DNA of 64,000 bases from NCBI GenBank assembly GCA_020628865.1, contig JAHDEJ010000003.1:62001-126000 (forward strand). Direction: 5' to 3'. The position numbers and the translations under genes were made by a program. This DNA is from Acidimicrobiales bacterium (GTDB taxonomy: Bacteria; Actinomycetota; Acidimicrobiia; Acidimicrobiales; SHLQ01). The notes beneath the pieces are model-generated. The model saw only the letters and a program-made list of their open reading frames with translations, was not told the DNA's origin and did no database searches. This document shows positions 53,003 to 61,466 of the stretch, piece after piece; positions within the stretch are counted from its first letter, which is position 1, and the number at the start of each line of letters is the position of its first letter.

Positions 53003-54622
53003 ATGCACCACGATCTCGCCGCCGCTGCAGGCTTCGACCTGATTGGTCCGCCCCTCCGAGGCGGCTCCGGAGTCGTCTACCGCGCACGCGAACGCCGGTC
53101 GGGCGACGAGGTCGCGCTGAAAGTCCTGTTGCCGGGCGTGGACATCGACCGACTCGAACGGGAGGCGTCCATTCTCCAACGCGTCGATCACTCGAACCTT
53201 GCCCGGTTTCGATCACTCATCCAGCTCGGAGGCGAGCCGGCGCTGGTGACCGACTGGGTGGAGGGCCGCTCGCTCCGAGAGCTGCTGCACGACGGCCCGC
53301 TGAGCCGGGATCGCGCCCACAGGATCTTTGCGCAGATCGCCGCCGCCCTCACCGCCCTGCATGCGTCCGGCATCGTTCACGGAGACATCACGCCCAACAA
53401 CGTCCTGCTGCGGCCAGATGACGTAATCGCGTTGATCGACTTCGGGGTCAGCCGTTCCGAGGACTCTGCGACCGTGACCGTCGATGGTTCGATGGTCGGC
53501 ACGCCCCGATACCTGGCCCCAGAGGTGATCGAAGGCGCACCACGGACGCCCGGAAGCGATCAGTACGCGGCAGGCCTGCTCCTGCACGAGATGGTGAGTG
53601 GCGACTGGCCATTCCCTCCCGGTGATTCGGTCGCAACCGCGTTGCACCACCAGCTGCACAGCGAGCCGGTTCCACTCGGCGAGCTCGACGCATCCACGCC
53701 ACCGTCGTGGACGGACGCCGTGCTCCGCTCGCTGGAGAAGGACCCCGAACGACGCTTCGGGTCCGTCGATGCGTTCCTCCATGCGCTGACCGCCACAACG
53801 AACGTCTCCACCCTCAACCGGGGCCGGCGGCTGAGTTTCGCGTCGCTCGTCTTCCGCGTTGGCCTGCCGTTGGTCCTCGTGGCGGCCCTGGTCGTTCCTG
53901 CACTTCGGGAGGATGGCTCCGCCGAAGGCACCCCCGGCCCCACAACCACGACAGTCGCACCGACCAGCACGACCATCGCCGAGACGAACGAGGAGGCTGC
54001 TCCGACCACCATCCATGACCGCAGCGCCGAGCCGGCGACGACGGAGGCACCCCTGGAGACGGTTGCCCCGACCACGACGGACGGCGCCGACCGAATCGCG
54101 GTCGCCCCGTGGGAGTCCGGCGTCGCCGAGTCCCTTGCCTGCAATCTCCTCACCGAGGCGGACTTCGAAACCGATGAGCTGCCCGCCAACTGGTTCCAGG
54201 ATGGCGACGACCCCGACCGAGAACAGGTGCGGGTGCTCGCCACCGGGGGAGTGGGAGGCTCGGGAGTCCTGCAGATCGGAGAACCGAACCTGTACGGCAT
54301 CTGGGGCGAGGTCGTACCCGTCGAGGCGGGACGCCGCTACCTGTTCAGCGCAAACGTTCGTGTCGAAGGCAGCGTCTTCAGCTCGGAGATGACCGTGGAC
54401 TGGGTCGACGCCGACTTCGCCCAGTTCGGCTCGTCGCCGCCCCTCGACGTGATCGCTGCCGCGCCGGGCCAGGTCACGCTCATCACGCCGCCGGCGCCCG
54501 AAGAAGCCGCCTGGGCGGTGCCGCGAACGTTCAAGGACAACGGCGAAGGACTCGTCTTCCTCGACGAAATGGTCTTCGCCGTCGAAGGCAGCGACTGTGA
54601 CCCGTTGCTTCGCGCTGAGTGA
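53003..54622 (+). CDS. Membrane Ser/Thr protein kinase with CBM-like extracellular domain
   Basis: A 539-residue sensor kinase. The kinase domain (residues 10-270) has a Gly-rich loop (LRGGSGVVYRA), K40, catalytic D128 in HGDITPNN (Gly replaces the usual Arg, so it is a non-RD kinase), D146 in DFG, and TPRYLAPEV. One membrane helix follows at about 277-300, then a Thr/Pro/Glu stalk (about 305-370). The outer domain (about 378-539; NLLTEADFETDELPANWF, VSAGRRYLFSAN-like strands, VDWVDADF) resembles CBM4/9 jelly rolls, so it may sense a sugar. An FHA regulator and a GH44 glycosidase follow directly. Confidence 0.87.
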   Translation: MHHDLAAAAGFDLIGPPLRGGSGVVYRARERRSGDEVALKVLLPGVDIDRLEREASILQRVDHSNLARFRSLIQLGGEPALVTDWVEGRSLRELLHDGPLSRDRAHRIFAQIAAALTALHASGIVHGDITPNNVLLRPDDVIALIDFGVSRSEDSATVTVDGSMVGTPRYLAPEVIEGAPRTPGSDQYAAGLLLHEMVSGDWPFPPGDSVATALHHQLHSEPVPLGELDASTPPSWTDAVLRSLEKDPERRFGSVDAFLHALTATTNVSTLNRGRRLSFASLVFRVGLPLVLVAALVVPALREDGSAEGTPGPTTTTVAPTSTTIAETNEEAAPTTIHDRSAEPATTEAPLETVAPTTTDGADRIAVAPWESGVAESLACNLLTEADFETDELPANWFQDGDDPDREQVRVLATGGVGGSGVLQIGEPNLYGIWGEVVPVEAGRRYLFSANVRVEGSVFSSEMTVDWVDADFAQFGSSPPLDVIAAAPGQVTLITPPAPEEAAWAVPRTFKDNGEGLVFLDEMVFAVEGSDCDPLLRAE

Positions 54623-54645
54623 TCAGCCGAAAGGCCCACGAGCAC

Positions 54646-54651
54646 TACGAT
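54646..54651 (+). promoter_or_regulatory. -10 box of the FHA/winged-helix gene
   Basis: TACGAT, 7 nt before ATG 54659; leaderless pattern. Confidence 0.45.
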
Positions 54652-54658
54652 CGAAACG

Positions 54659-55303
54659 ATGACCGCAGCGGTACTCGAACTCGTTGACCCGGACGACCCG
54701 CAGGGAACGTCACGGCGGTGGGACATCGACGACGTGTGCATCATCGGGCGAGGTGGCGAGGCCGCCATCGTTCTCGATGTTCCGGCCGTGTCGCGCCACC
54801 ACCTGCAACTCGTGCCCCGGCCCCAGGGATGGTTCGTTTCCGACCTCGACAGCCGAAACGGCACCTTCCTCGACGGCGAGCCCCTCGGGGCCGATCCCGT
54901 GCCGATTCACGACGGTGCGTTGCTCGCCCTCGCAGGATCGCTGACGCTCCGGTTCCGCGACCCGCTCGCCACCCCGATCGCCCCAGCGATCGGCAGATTG
55001 ATCGGCGTCTGGATCGACCCGGAAACGGCGGCGGTGTGGGTCGACGCCCGGCGGGTCGAACCCCCGCTTTCCGGACGACAGTTGCGACTGCTGCAGTGCC
55101 TCTACTCCGCCGAGGGTGAGATCGTGACTCGTCTTGCTGCCATCGAAGCCGCCTGGGACGACGCACATGCCGAAGGCGTCAGCGACGATGCGCTCTCCGC
55201 ACTGCTCAAGCGGCTCCGCAAGCGGCTGGCGGACTTCGAGAACGGCGATCCGTGGGTGGAGATCATTCGCCACCGCGGGGTCCGGCTGAGAAACGTCGAC
55301 TGA
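54659..55303 (+). CDS. FHA-domain/winged-helix regulator (EmbR-like logic)
   Basis: A 214-residue protein. Residues 20-100 form an FHA domain with the phospho-threonine-binding marks IIGRGGE, VSRHHLQLV and DLDSRNGTFLDG. Residues about 130-214 form an OmpR/PhoB-type winged helix (LSGRQLRLLQCLY, ALSALLKRLRKRL, IIRHRGVRL). FHA plus winged helix recalls EmbR, which a membrane kinase phosphorylates (PknH). The adjacent upstream kinase is the obvious partner and the secreted glycosidase downstream an obvious target (inference). It has no AfsR-type BTAD domain. Confidence 0.87.
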   Translation: MTAAVLELVDPDDPQGTSRRWDIDDVCIIGRGGEAAIVLDVPAVSRHHLQLVPRPQGWFVSDLDSRNGTFLDGEPLGADPVPIHDGALLALAGSLTLRFRDPLATPIAPAIGRLIGVWIDPETAAVWVDARRVEPPLSGRQLRLLQCLYSAEGEIVTRLAAIEAAWDDAHAEGVSDDALSALLKRLRKRLADFENGDPWVEIIRHRGVRLRNVD

Positions 55304-55342
55304 TCGTCCGGTTGGCGTCCGGTTGCCATCTCGACGTCTTCG

Positions 55343-55348
55343 TACGTT
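55343..55348 (+). promoter_or_regulatory. -10 box of the GH44 gene
   Basis: TACGTT, 7 nt before ATG 55356; leaderless pattern, no clear -35. A weak -35 would fit dependence on an activator such as the preceding regulator. Confidence 0.45.
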
Positions 55349-55355
55349 CAGAGGC

Positions 55356-58097
55356 ATGAGTAGCCAACTGGAATCTGAACCGTTCGACCAGCTCGCCGAG
55401 CCGGGACCACGTCGGCGTGTGGTGGTCGGCGTCTTTGCCGTGTTCGCCGTCGTCGCGACGCTCCTGCTTCGCGTGGCGGGTCCCGCCGCCGCGGCTCCCG
55501 GCGACACCTGGACGCTCTTCGACGACCAGATCGCCGACGACTTCGGCGACTGGTCCTGGGCGCAGGTCGACACCACGAGCACCGCCGAAGTGGCCAGTGG
55601 CAGCGTCGCCGCAGCGGTCGATGCCGGGCCGTGGGAAGCGTTCTACATCGGAAGCAACAGCAGCCATGCGCTGCCCCTCACCGGTCGGCTCGAGTTCGAG
55701 GTCCACGGGGGTGGCTCCGCCAGCGAGATCGGCGCTCGTCTGCTGTCATCCGGTCTCGACCTCGCGTCGGTTCCGGTCACGCCTCTGCCGAACGAGTGGA
55801 CGACGGTATCGATCCCGCTCGTCGACCTCGGCGGCCCGGCAACCATGAGCGGCGTCTGGTTCGACAATCTCAGCGCAGACACCCGTGTCACGTTCCACAT
55901 CGACAACGTCCGAATCGTCGAAGGCGCTCCGCCTCCCGCACAGGACGGCCCGGCGCTGACCGTCGACCTGACCGGTGGCGTGCTCAATCGCACCGTGGTC
56001 GACCCCGCCACCGGCGAGTCGTCCGTGAGCACGATCACGTTTCCCCACGCCATCAGCGACGACATCTACGGCATGAACTTCGTGACGGACGAGGTTCGCG
56101 AGGAACTCGATGTTCCCGTGAACCGCTGGGGCGGCAACAGCACGGAACGCTTCAATCACACGATCGGAGCGACGAACCTCGGCAACGACTGGTTCTTCAT
56201 GAACTCTCCGGACCACGACCCCGGCGCCGATCACCGGTTCGAGGAGGCCAACCAGGCCGACGGCACGGACACCATCCTGACGCTGCCGATGCTCGGCTGG
56301 GTGGCGAAGGACGAATCCGGTACCTGCAGCTTTCCGACGAACGACGCGCTCGGCGCGACGCATCGAGTCGATGGACAGGACGCATCCGAACCCCACTATC
56401 TCGATACGGCCGTGCAGTGCGGAAACGGCTTCATCGCCGGCGAACGCGTTGCCGGTGGAGCGGATCCGACGCTCACGAGCGTCGCTGTCGACGAACGGTT
56501 CGCAGCCGATTGGGTGCGAGAACTCGTCGATCAGCACGGCACGGCTGCAGCCGGTGGTGTGGAATCCTATGCGCTCGGCAACGAACCGGGCCTCTGGTAC
56601 GGAACGCATGCCGACGTCCGGCCGGACCCCATCGGCCGCGACGAACTAATCGACCGAAACCAGACCTGGGCGAGCGCCGTGAAGGCAATCGACCCCACCG
56701 CAAACGTGATCGGTCCGGTCCTCTGGAGCGGCTGGAGCTACTACGTCACGGGCGACGAGGTCGAGGCCGGGCTCCGCCCCGGCGATGTTCCCACCTTCAC
56801 CGCCGAATACCTCCGAGGCATGGCAGACGCGAGCGAGGCCGCAGGGGAGCGGTTGCTCGACAAGCTGGCGATCAACTTCTACGACGATCGTGTGTACGGC
56901 GGCGGCACCGATGACCTGCGGCTCGAGTCCACTCGGAACCTGTGGGACCCGACCTACGCCCCGCAGGACTGGTGGGTCACCCGTGACTTCACGTTGGGGA
57001 ACGGGTCGGCCGTCATCCCTCGCATGCAGACACTGATCGATCAGCACTATCCCGGCACCGGGCTGGCGATCACCGAATACAACTTCGGTGGCAACGACAC
57101 GATTGCCGGCGGCCTCGCCCAGGCGGACGCACTCGGCATCTTCGGTCGAGAAGGGCTGGATGTGGCCACGATCTGGGACCCCTGGGCAGAGTGGACGGGG
57201 TTGACGCCCGCCGAATGGGCAGATCGACCGGTCATCGATGCCTTCCGGCTCTTCCGGAACTACGACGGCAACGGTGCACGATTCGGCGATCAGGCCCAGT
57301 TCGCCACATCCAGCGACGAAGGCGCCGTGTCCGTCCATGCGGCCACCCGCTCGACCGACGGTGCGCTCACCGTCCTCATCATCAACAAGGCTCGAACGGA
57401 CCAGAACGTCCCACTCACCCTCGTCGGTGCGACAGGCGACGCCGAGCGTTGGGACTGGTCTGCTGCGACCGACATGGATATCCGTCAGTCCGGCACCGTC
57501 ACGCTCGGCGACGCGGAAGAGCCGCTTGCGCTTGCGGCTCGCTCAGCGACGCTGCTCGTGCTCGTGGACGTCGACGACTCGGAAGACCCCGGCGATCCCA
57601 ACCAGGACCCGCAGAACACTGCTCCGACGGTCTCCGGCCACGCTCGGCTGATCGAACCGGTCTCGCTGCTCGATGGCGGCCCGCACGAGGGTCGGCACCT
57701 GAACGTCGTCCAAGAGGCCGGCCCGACGACGCTCGACAGTCGGCTTCGGGTCGATCGGACCGAGGACGGCTGGTTCAACGGCCGGGCGAAGGACCGGGCG
57801 TTCATCGCCGCAGGCACGGATGTCTGCTCCTGGTACGTCCACGCAGACTCCGACCGTCGACGCATCCGTGGCACCGTCAGCTTCGGTGACGCAGAGGTGC
57901 TCGGTGTGATCGTCCGCAATCGACAGCTCGGACGCAGCGCTGATCTTGCGGTCGCCGGGGTCGACTACGACGGCGATGGGGCCGAACGCCACGACCGCTT
58001 CCGGTTGACCCGCTCATCCGAGGGCACATCGCTCTGGATGAACCTCCGAGCCGATCGAAACGTCGACGGCATCCGCATCATCACCGACTGCGGCTGA
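55356..58097 (+). CDS. Secreted GH44-type glycoside hydrolase (endoglucanase/xyloglucanase-like)
   Basis: A 913-residue exported enzyme. Residues 1-48 are a signal peptide (Arg-rich, hydrophobic, ending GPAAAAPG). Residues about 50-190 form a jelly-roll CBM-like domain. The GH44 catalytic domain (about 200-720) shows VNRWGGNSTERFNHTIG, the acid/base E410 in LGNEPGLW and the nucleophile E574 in ITEYNFGG. A C-terminal beta-rich domain follows a short linker (about 745-913). GH44 enzymes cut beta-1,4-glucans such as cellulose, xyloglucan or carboxymethyl-cellulose. ATG 55356 fits the leaderless promoter. No LPXTG anchor is seen. Confidence 0.87.
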   Translation: MSSQLESEPFDQLAEPGPRRRVVVGVFAVFAVVATLLLRVAGPAAAAPGDTWTLFDDQIADDFGDWSWAQVDTTSTAEVASGSVAAAVDAGPWEAFYIGSNSSHALPLTGRLEFEVHGGGSASEIGARLLSSGLDLASVPVTPLPNEWTTVSIPLVDLGGPATMSGVWFDNLSADTRVTFHIDNVRIVEGAPPPAQDGPALTVDLTGGVLNRTVVDPATGESSVSTITFPHAISDDIYGMNFVTDEVREELDVPVNRWGGNSTERFNHTIGATNLGNDWFFMNSPDHDPGADHRFEEANQADGTDTILTLPMLGWVAKDESGTCSFPTNDALGATHRVDGQDASEPHYLDTAVQCGNGFIAGERVAGGADPTLTSVAVDERFAADWVRELVDQHGTAAAGGVESYALGNEPGLWYGTHADVRPDPIGRDELIDRNQTWASAVKAIDPTANVIGPVLWSGWSYYVTGDEVEAGLRPGDVPTFTAEYLRGMADASEAAGERLLDKLAINFYDDRVYGGGTDDLRLESTRNLWDPTYAPQDWWVTRDFTLGNGSAVIPRMQTLIDQHYPGTGLAITEYNFGGNDTIAGGLAQADALGIFGREGLDVATIWDPWAEWTGLTPAEWADRPVIDAFRLFRNYDGNGARFGDQAQFATSSDEGAVSVHAATRSTDGALTVLIINKARTDQNVPLTLVGATGDAERWDWSAATDMDIRQSGTVTLGDAEEPLALAARSATLLVLVDVDDSEDPGDPNQDPQNTAPTVSGHARLIEPVSLLDGGPHEGRHLNVVQEAGPTTLDSRLRVDRTEDGWFNGRAKDRAFIAAGTDVCSWYVHADSDRRRIRGTVSFGDAEVLGVIVRNRQLGRSADLAVAGVDYDGDGAERHDRFRLTRSSEGTSLWMNLRADRNVDGIRIITDCG

Positions 58098-58104
58098 GGA
58101 CTGA

Positions 58105-58136
58105 CTCGTGTGGCCGGGACCTCCCGGCCACACGAG
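58105..58136 (+). terminator. Perfect 15-bp-stem hairpin after the GH44 gene
   Basis: Arms 58105-58119 and 58122-58136 are perfectly complementary around a 2-nt centre. It starts 7 bp after the stop. No T-run follows, as is common in high-GC actinobacteria. Confidence 0.75.
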
Positions 58137-58193
58137 CGCGTCCGAAGTGGCATGGCGTGGTTCCCTCCTGCAAGGCTCGCCGGCGGAGGCCAC

Positions 58194-58994
58194 ATGCACA
58201 CGACGACTGGCACGACGAACGCCGGAACACACTGGTCCCGAAGCGGGACGACGGGAACCACACCCGTCGTCCTCATTCATGGACTCGGCCTTTCGATGGC
58301 GACGTGGGACCGCCACGTGCCAGCGCTGGCGGAGAAACACGACGTGCTGCGATACGACCTCCTCGGCCACGGCCAGAGCGGACCGCAACCCGCCGATCTC
58401 TCGTTGACCACCTTCGGCGCTCAGCTCGTCGACCTCCTCACCGAGCTTGCGATCGACCAGGCGCACCTCGTCGGTTTCTCGCTCGGCGGCATGATCAACC
58501 GTCGTGTCGCCATCGACCACCCGGACCGGGTCGCCTCGCTGTGCATCCTCAATTCACCGCATGCCCGCGGCGCGGAGGCACAGCGCCTCGTCGAGCAGCG
58601 AGCGATCGACAGCGCAGCCGGAGGGCCCGCGGCCACGATCGATGCCACCCTCGAGCGGTGGTTCACACCCGGCTTCCGACACGCGAACAGCGCCGTCGTC
58701 GACTGGGTTCGAGAGGTCGTTCTGGCAAACGACCTGCACCAGTACGCGGCTGCTCGCTGGGTCCTGGCCAACGGCGTCACAGAACTGATCGAACCGGACC
58801 CGGCGCTGACGCATCCGACACTGGTGATGACCTGCGAAAACGACTCTGGATCAACCCCGGTGATGAGCGAGACAATCTGCGCGGAGATCCGAAACTCGCA
58901 CCTGGACATCGTCGCCGACCTCCAGCACCTCGGCCTGCTTGAGGACCCCGACCGATTCACCCGCAGCATCCTCGATTTCCTCGCCACGGCCTGA
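58194..58994 (+). CDS. Alpha/beta hydrolase (3-oxoadipate enol-lactonase-like)
   Basis: A 266-residue hydrolase. It has the oxyanion motif LIHGLGLSMATWD, the nucleophile Ser in LVGFSLGGMIN, and an acid/His pair near the C-terminus (ENDSGSTP and LQHLGLLEDP). The usual G-x-S-x-G is GFSLG. The style is that of PcaD-type lactonases and C-C hydrolases, but no aromatic-degradation genes are nearby. ATG 58194 follows a GGCGGAGGC site. Confidence 0.85.
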   Translation: MHTTTGTTNAGTHWSRSGTTGTTPVVLIHGLGLSMATWDRHVPALAEKHDVLRYDLLGHGQSGPQPADLSLTTFGAQLVDLLTELAIDQAHLVGFSLGGMINRRVAIDHPDRVASLCILNSPHARGAEAQRLVEQRAIDSAAGGPAATIDATLERWFTPGFRHANSAVVDWVREVVLANDLHQYAAARWVLANGVTELIEPDPALTHPTLVMTCENDSGSTPVMSETICAEIRNSHLDIVADLQHLGLLEDPDRFTRSILDFLATA

Positions 58995-59032
58995 CCGCCG
59001 AACGATCGGTACAGTCGACTCGGGAGGCTCGC

Positions 59033-59659
59033 ATGCTGGCAAAGACGAAGAAGCTCTGGGCGGAACAGGACCGGCACCCGGGTGACCGACAGCGCCTCTT
59101 CACGGCCGTGGTCGATGCGACGGCCGCAGAGTCTGCGCTGTATCCCGGCTCATTCGTCGACATCGCCGCCTCATTCGTGCTCCCCGAGGTGGTGTACGTG
59201 GACACGGACAAGCGGGCGGCCGCATTCTTCGCCGATGAGGACGGCGTCCGCGAACTCATCGCCGAACACGGCGATGTTCCCGACGCCTCGTTCTCGTTCC
59301 TGCACGCCGACTACACGGCTGCGCTCAAGCTTCCGAAGAAGACGACCTTCGATCTGCTCATCTCGCTCTACGCCGGCTTCGTGTCGGAGCACTGCACCGA
59401 TCGCCTCAAGATCGGTGGCACGCTCTTGGTGCATCCGAGCCATGGCGACGTGGCCATGTCTTCGCTCGACGAGCGGTATGTGCTGGCCGGCGTCGTCACA
59501 GCTCGCAACGGCGAATACCGGGTCGAGCGAACGAACCTCGACGGGTATCTGTGGCCACGAAAGCCCGTCGAGATCACCGTCGATTCCTTGCACGAACTCG
59601 GGCGGGGCATCGGCTACACCAAGTCGCCCTTCGCCTACCTCTTCGAACGGATCAAGTAA
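59033..59659 (+). CDS. Conserved hypothetical protein, 208 aa
   Basis: I do not recognise a named family. The order YPGSFVDIAASFVLPEVVYVD, then a central DLLISLYAGFVSEHC and a GGTLLVHPSHGD strand-turn, resembles a Rossmann-like methyltransferase layout, but the glycine-rich SAM loop is not clear. It is cytosolic with no signal. The ATG at 59033 has a GGGAGG site, with TACAGT as a plausible -10 box upstream. The PhyH-like gene starts 5 bp later, so the two form an operon. Confidence 0.7.
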   Translation: MLAKTKKLWAEQDRHPGDRQRLFTAVVDATAAESALYPGSFVDIAASFVLPEVVYVDTDKRAAAFFADEDGVRELIAEHGDVPDASFSFLHADYTAALKLPKKTTFDLLISLYAGFVSEHCTDRLKIGGTLLVHPSHGDVAMSSLDERYVLAGVVTARNGEYRVERTNLDGYLWPRKPVEITVDSLHELGRGIGYTKSPFAYLFERIK

Positions 59660-59664
59660 CAGCC

Positions 59665-60573
59665 ATGGTGAATCGCGCTAATCCCACCGCCGACGTCGCC
59701 CGTGCGTGCGCCGATCTCGATCGAGCCGGCTACTGCATCCTCACCGACGTCTTGACGCCCGACGATGCCGACGCACTTCGCACTCGGGTGCTCCAACAGG
59801 CCGCCGCGGAGCGGGCCCGAGCGCTCGACCACGGCTATCCGGCAGAGGCCGACGGCGACGACGTCAACCAGTGGGTCTACACCCTCATCAACAAGGGCGC
59901 CGCCATCCGCGAACTGCCCGTACATCCGGCGGCACAGCGGCTCGCCACGCACGTGCTCGGCGAGTCGCATCTGCTCTCCTCGCTCGACGCACACATCACG
60001 TACCCGGGCAACATGGAGATGCCGCTGCATGCCGATCAGTGGTGGATGCCGCCGCCCGTGCGTCCCGGCGAAGCACTCGTCCGCCAAGGCGACCTCACCC
60101 GCTCGACCGTGCCGACCGGCCCACCCGAACCAGCCACGACCCCCATCATCGGGCCGCTGATCCTGAACATCATGTGGATGCTCACCGATTTCACGACGGA
60201 CAACGGCGCAACACGGCTCGTTCCCGGAAGCCACCTCTCGGGGGTGAGTCCGGACCCGTCCACGAGCCATGCGGCGCATCAGGTCGAGGGACCCGCTGGA
60301 TCGATCGTCGCTTGGGACGGCCGTACCTGGCACGCATCGGGCAAGAACACCTCGGATGGGCCACGTGTCGGTCTCACCACGTACTTCTGCGGCCCAATGA
60401 TCCGCCAGCTCACGAACGGGGTCCACGGTCTTCGTTCCGACGTGAAGGCCGAACTCGACGACGAGTACCTTGCGCTGCTCGGTTTCAAGCCGTGGGCGTC
60501 CTACGGCATGACGGACGACCCCACGTGTGCTGTCGCCGCCGCCGGAGACGACACCGTCGGCGAGCTGAGGTGA
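59665..60573 (+). CDS. Phytanoyl-CoA dioxygenase (PhyH)-family oxygenase
   Basis: A 302-residue Fe(II)/2OG oxygenase. Iron ligands are H and D in MPLHADQWW and the distal His in GRTWHASGKN, with an Arg (GPRVGLTTYF) for 2-oxoglutarate. It differs from the PhyH-like enzyme at 11612 in all loops, so they are not recent duplicates. The next gene, a DMT transporter, overlaps its stop by 4 bp. A product exported by that transporter is conceivable. Confidence 0.87.
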   Translation: MVNRANPTADVARACADLDRAGYCILTDVLTPDDADALRTRVLQQAAAERARALDHGYPAEADGDDVNQWVYTLINKGAAIRELPVHPAAQRLATHVLGESHLLSSLDAHITYPGNMEMPLHADQWWMPPPVRPGEALVRQGDLTRSTVPTGPPEPATTPIIGPLILNIMWMLTDFTTDNGATRLVPGSHLSGVSPDPSTSHAAHQVEGPAGSIVAWDGRTWHASGKNTSDGPRVGLTTYFCGPMIRQLTNGVHGLRSDVKAELDDEYLALLGFKPWASYGMTDDPTCAVAAAGDDTVGELR

Positions 60574-61466
60574 CGCACCAACAGAAGGTTCTCGGCCTCA
60601 TCGTCCTCACGGCGGCGCTGATCGGGGGCAACTTCACGGTGCTGAAGTTCACGCTCGATCACACGACGCCGATCCTGCTCGCCGCCATGCGCACCGTGAT
60701 CGGCGGGACGTTCCTGCTTGCGCTCGCCCTCATTCGCGGCGAACGGCTGCCACGCCGACGCGACGACCTGGGCAACATCTTCGTCGTCTCCTTTGCCATC
60801 ACGACCGTGTCCAGCGCCCTGCTCGTGTTCGGCGTCAGCCGCGTCCCGGCAGGTCTGGCGTCGCTCATGGCCAGCACGATGCCGCTCTTCACCGCCGTGC
60901 TCTCGTGGGCCCTGCTGCGAAGCCGGACCACGCAGTCGGGCCAGGTCGGGCTGCTCATCGGGTTCGCCGGAACGGCTGTGCTGGCTGCGCCAACGCTGTC
61001 GGGCGAAGCCGGAGCGCTCGGCGTGGTCTCGCTGGTTCTGTCTGCGCTCGCCTGGGCGTACGGGACGGTCCACATGAAGTGGAAGGACTTCTCCCGGGTG
61101 TCGCCCGGCGTCCTCGTCGGCGTCCAGCTGTACATGTCCGCTGCCGTGCTCCTGCCATTCGCGTTGGTGGTGGAGGGCACCGCCGAGACCGACTGGTCCT
61201 TGGGGCTGCTCGTCCCGCTGTTGTACAACGCCATCCCCGCCAACGCGATCACGTTCTCGCTCATGGCGCTGATCGTGAAGATGGCGACGCCGACCCAGGC
61301 GGCGTCGACCGCCTATCTCATCCCGTTGTTCGGCGTCTTCTTCGGCTGGTTGTTCCGCGACGAACGGCTCGGCGCCGTCGAGGGGCTCGGCGCACTGCTC
61401 GTACTCAGCGGTGTCTACCTGGTGGTCAACGCCACCGCCCGACAGGCGGCAGCCGCCGTCAGATGA
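60570..61466 (+). CDS. EamA-family (DMT) transporter
   Basis: A 298-residue membrane protein with ten predicted helices in two EamA repeats (SRVPAGLASLMASTMPLFTA in the first and TPTQAASTAYLIPLFGVFFG in the second). It is a metabolite exporter of unknown substrate. The start is GTG at 60570, overlapping the PhyH stop by 4 bp. It ends 8 bp inside the end of the convergent dmdA-like gene. Confidence 0.88.
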   Translation: MTHQQKVLGLIVLTAALIGGNFTVLKFTLDHTTPILLAAMRTVIGGTFLLALALIRGERLPRRRDDLGNIFVVSFAITTVSSALLVFGVSRVPAGLASLMASTMPLFTAVLSWALLRSRTTQSGQVGLLIGFAGTAVLAAPTLSGEAGALGVVSLVLSALAWAYGTVHMKWKDFSRVSPGVLVGVQLYMSAAVLLPFALVVEGTAETDWSLGLLVPLLYNAIPANAITFSLMALIVKMATPTQAASTAYLIPLFGVFFGWLFRDERLGAVEGLGALLVLSGVYLVVNATARQAAAAVR

